Of a DNA stretch of 64,000 nt, positions 63,151-64,000 are shown in pieces. Positions within the stretch are counted from its first letter, which is position 1, and every line of letters begins with the position of its first letter. The notes under the pieces were generated by a model. It was not told the DNA's origin and made no database searches. It worked only from the letters and a program-made list of their open reading frames with translations. Origin of the DNA: Marinospirillum sp031581385 (GTDB taxonomy: Bacteria > Pseudomonadota > Gammaproteobacteria > Pseudomonadales > Halomonadaceae); assembly GCF_044810985.1 (NCBI RefSeq), contig NZ_CP085242.1:2976001-3040000 (forward strand), in the 5' to 3' direction. The translations under genes and the position numbers were made by a program.

Positions 63151-64000
63151 ATGGCACTACGTCAAGCTGCTATTTACGGTAAAGGCGGTATCGGCAAGTC
63201 AACCACGACTCAGAACCTGGTGGCTGCACTGGCTGAAATGGGCAAGAAGGTCATGATCGTGGGCTGTGACCCCAAAGCTGACTCCACTCGCCTTATTTTG
63301 CACTCCAAAGCCCAGACTACGGTTATGCACCTGGCTGCCGAAGCCGGTTCAGTTGAAGACCTGGAGCTGGAAGATGTCATGGCAGTGGGCTATGGCGATA
63401 TTAAATGCGTTGAATCCGGTGGCCCTGAACCCGGTGTCGGTTGTGCCGGTCGCGGTGTTATCACGGCGATCAACTTCCTGGAAGAAGAAGGCGCTTACGA
63501 TGAAGAACTGGACTTTGTTTTCTATGACGTACTGGGTGACGTGGTTTGTGGTGGTTTTGCCATGCCCATTCGTGAAAACAAGGCTCAGGAAATCTACATC
63601 GTGGTCTCCGGGGAAATGATGGCGATGTTTGCTGCCAACAACATTGCCAAGGGCATCGTGAAGTATGCCAGCTCAGGCAGTGTGCGTCTGGCCGGTCTGA
63701 TCTGCAACAGCCGCAACACTGACCGTGAAGATGAACTGATTGAAGCTCTGGCCAGCCGTCTGGGCACCACCATGATTCACTTCGTACCCCGCGACAATGT
63801 TGTACAGCACGCGGAAATTCGTCGCATGACCTGCATCGAATACGACCCCAAGGCCAACCAGTCCAATGAGTATCGTGCTCTGGCACAGAAGCTGGTGGAC
63901 AACAAAAACTTTGTGGTTCCCACTCCGCTGGAAATGGATCAGCTGGAAGAGCTGCTGATGGAATTCGGCATCCTGGAAGAAGATGACGAAACCATTATCG
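63151..64000 (+). CDS. nifH: Nitrogenase iron protein (partial, 3' end outside window)
   Basis: The dimeric ATPase that passes electrons to the MoFe protein. 283 residues are visible of about 290-296, so only the end is missing. P-loop GKGGIGKS (10-17), 4Fe-4S ligands Cys98 (GVGCAGRGV) and Cys133 (DVVCGGFAMP), and Arg101, the site of ADP-ribosylation by DraT where that system exists. The sequence has the proteobacterial group I (Mo) character. GAGGAG precedes the ATG. nifDK are expected to follow beyond the right edge. Confidence 0.97.
   Translation, partial: MALRQAAIYGKGGIGKSTTTQNLVAALAEMGKKVMIVGCDPKADSTRLILHSKAQTTVMHLAAEAGSVEDLELEDVMAVGYGDIKCVESGGPEPGVGCAGRGVITAINFLEEEGAYDEELDFVFYDVLGDVVCGGFAMPIRENKAQEIYIVVSGEMMAMFAANNIAKGIVKYASSGSVRLAGLICNSRNTDREDELIEALASRLGTTMIHFVPRDNVVQHAEIRRMTCIEYDPKANQSNEYRALAQKLVDNKNFVVPTPLEMDQLEELLMEFGILEEDDETII

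Noticed and set aside
1..64000. CRISPR arrays, tRNA or rRNA genes
   Set aside because: No regularly spaced repeats and no tRNA cloverleaf or rRNA sequence were recognised by eye; a covariance search would be needed to exclude small RNAs.

Overview
The window is a bacterial chromosome segment, almost certainly from a nitrogen-fixing gammaproteobacterium of the Pseudomonadales/Oceanospirillales type. Reasons: the genes look most like their Pseudomonas/Azotobacter-type relatives (NosP/NahK with an AgmR-like regulator, a 1,600-residue NAD-glutamate dehydrogenase, DUF2835, DUF4381, SirB2, quinol NO reductase with NorR, Shethna FeSII protein, NifH). Composition is moderate in GC, except for visibly AT-richer stretches in the 33.7-38.3 kb island and around 57.3-58.3 kb. 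Genus is not assignable from the sequence alone.

Layout. 1-6.1 kb (minus): an RND efflux permease (cut by the window edge), its adaptor, and a MASE1-CHASE-GGDEF-EAL c-di-GMP protein. 6.4-9.2 kb: DEAD-box helicase and pyrD, convergent over a terminator. 9.4-14.0 kb: AldB/ExaC-type aldehyde dehydrogenase, FIST protein (NosP-like), hybrid kinase (NahK-like) and a convergent AgmR/ErbR-like regulator. 14.0-19.1 kb (minus): NAD-glutamate dehydrogenase and DUF2835. 19.3-25.7 kb: a six-gene MoxR/DUF58/DUF4381/VWA/VWA-TPR/BatD operon. 25.7-30.2 kb: quinol NO reductase, a SirB2-like membrane protein and NorR, with five GGT-N7-ACC NorR-type sites and a sigma-54 promoter. 30.2-33.7 kb: Rpn-type nuclease, YjbQ, TrmA, MurI.

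33.7-40.7 kb is a mobile island: two integron-type gene cassettes with matching core sites but no integrase in the window, one attC interrupted by an IS1182-family element, the next cut by an IS3-family element that is itself broken by an IS21-family element. 40.7-57.3 kb is ordinary accessory/housekeeping chromosome: DUF4426 lipoprotein, chemoreceptor, NHL protein, serine/threonine dehydratase family enzyme, FabF-type synthase and TetR, RND/MMPL exporter with YCF48 protein, PhhB, LpxR, MBL hydrolase, TauE, MFS and LysR. 57.7-58.3 kb holds two unrecognised small exported proteins.

58.3-64.0 kb is the edge of a nitrogen-fixation cluster: modCBA, FeSII ferredoxin, hemerythrin and SIR2-like protein (all minus), and divergent nifH (plus, cut by the window end). 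I can read sigma-54 -24/-12 elements in front of nifH, the SIR2-hemerythrin pair and modA, and a weaker one before FeSII. This suggests that molybdenum uptake, oxygen protection and a SIR2/hemerythrin pair of unknown role are expressed with nitrogenase. Two nitric-oxide themes (NosP/NahK and NorR/qNor) also recur in the window.
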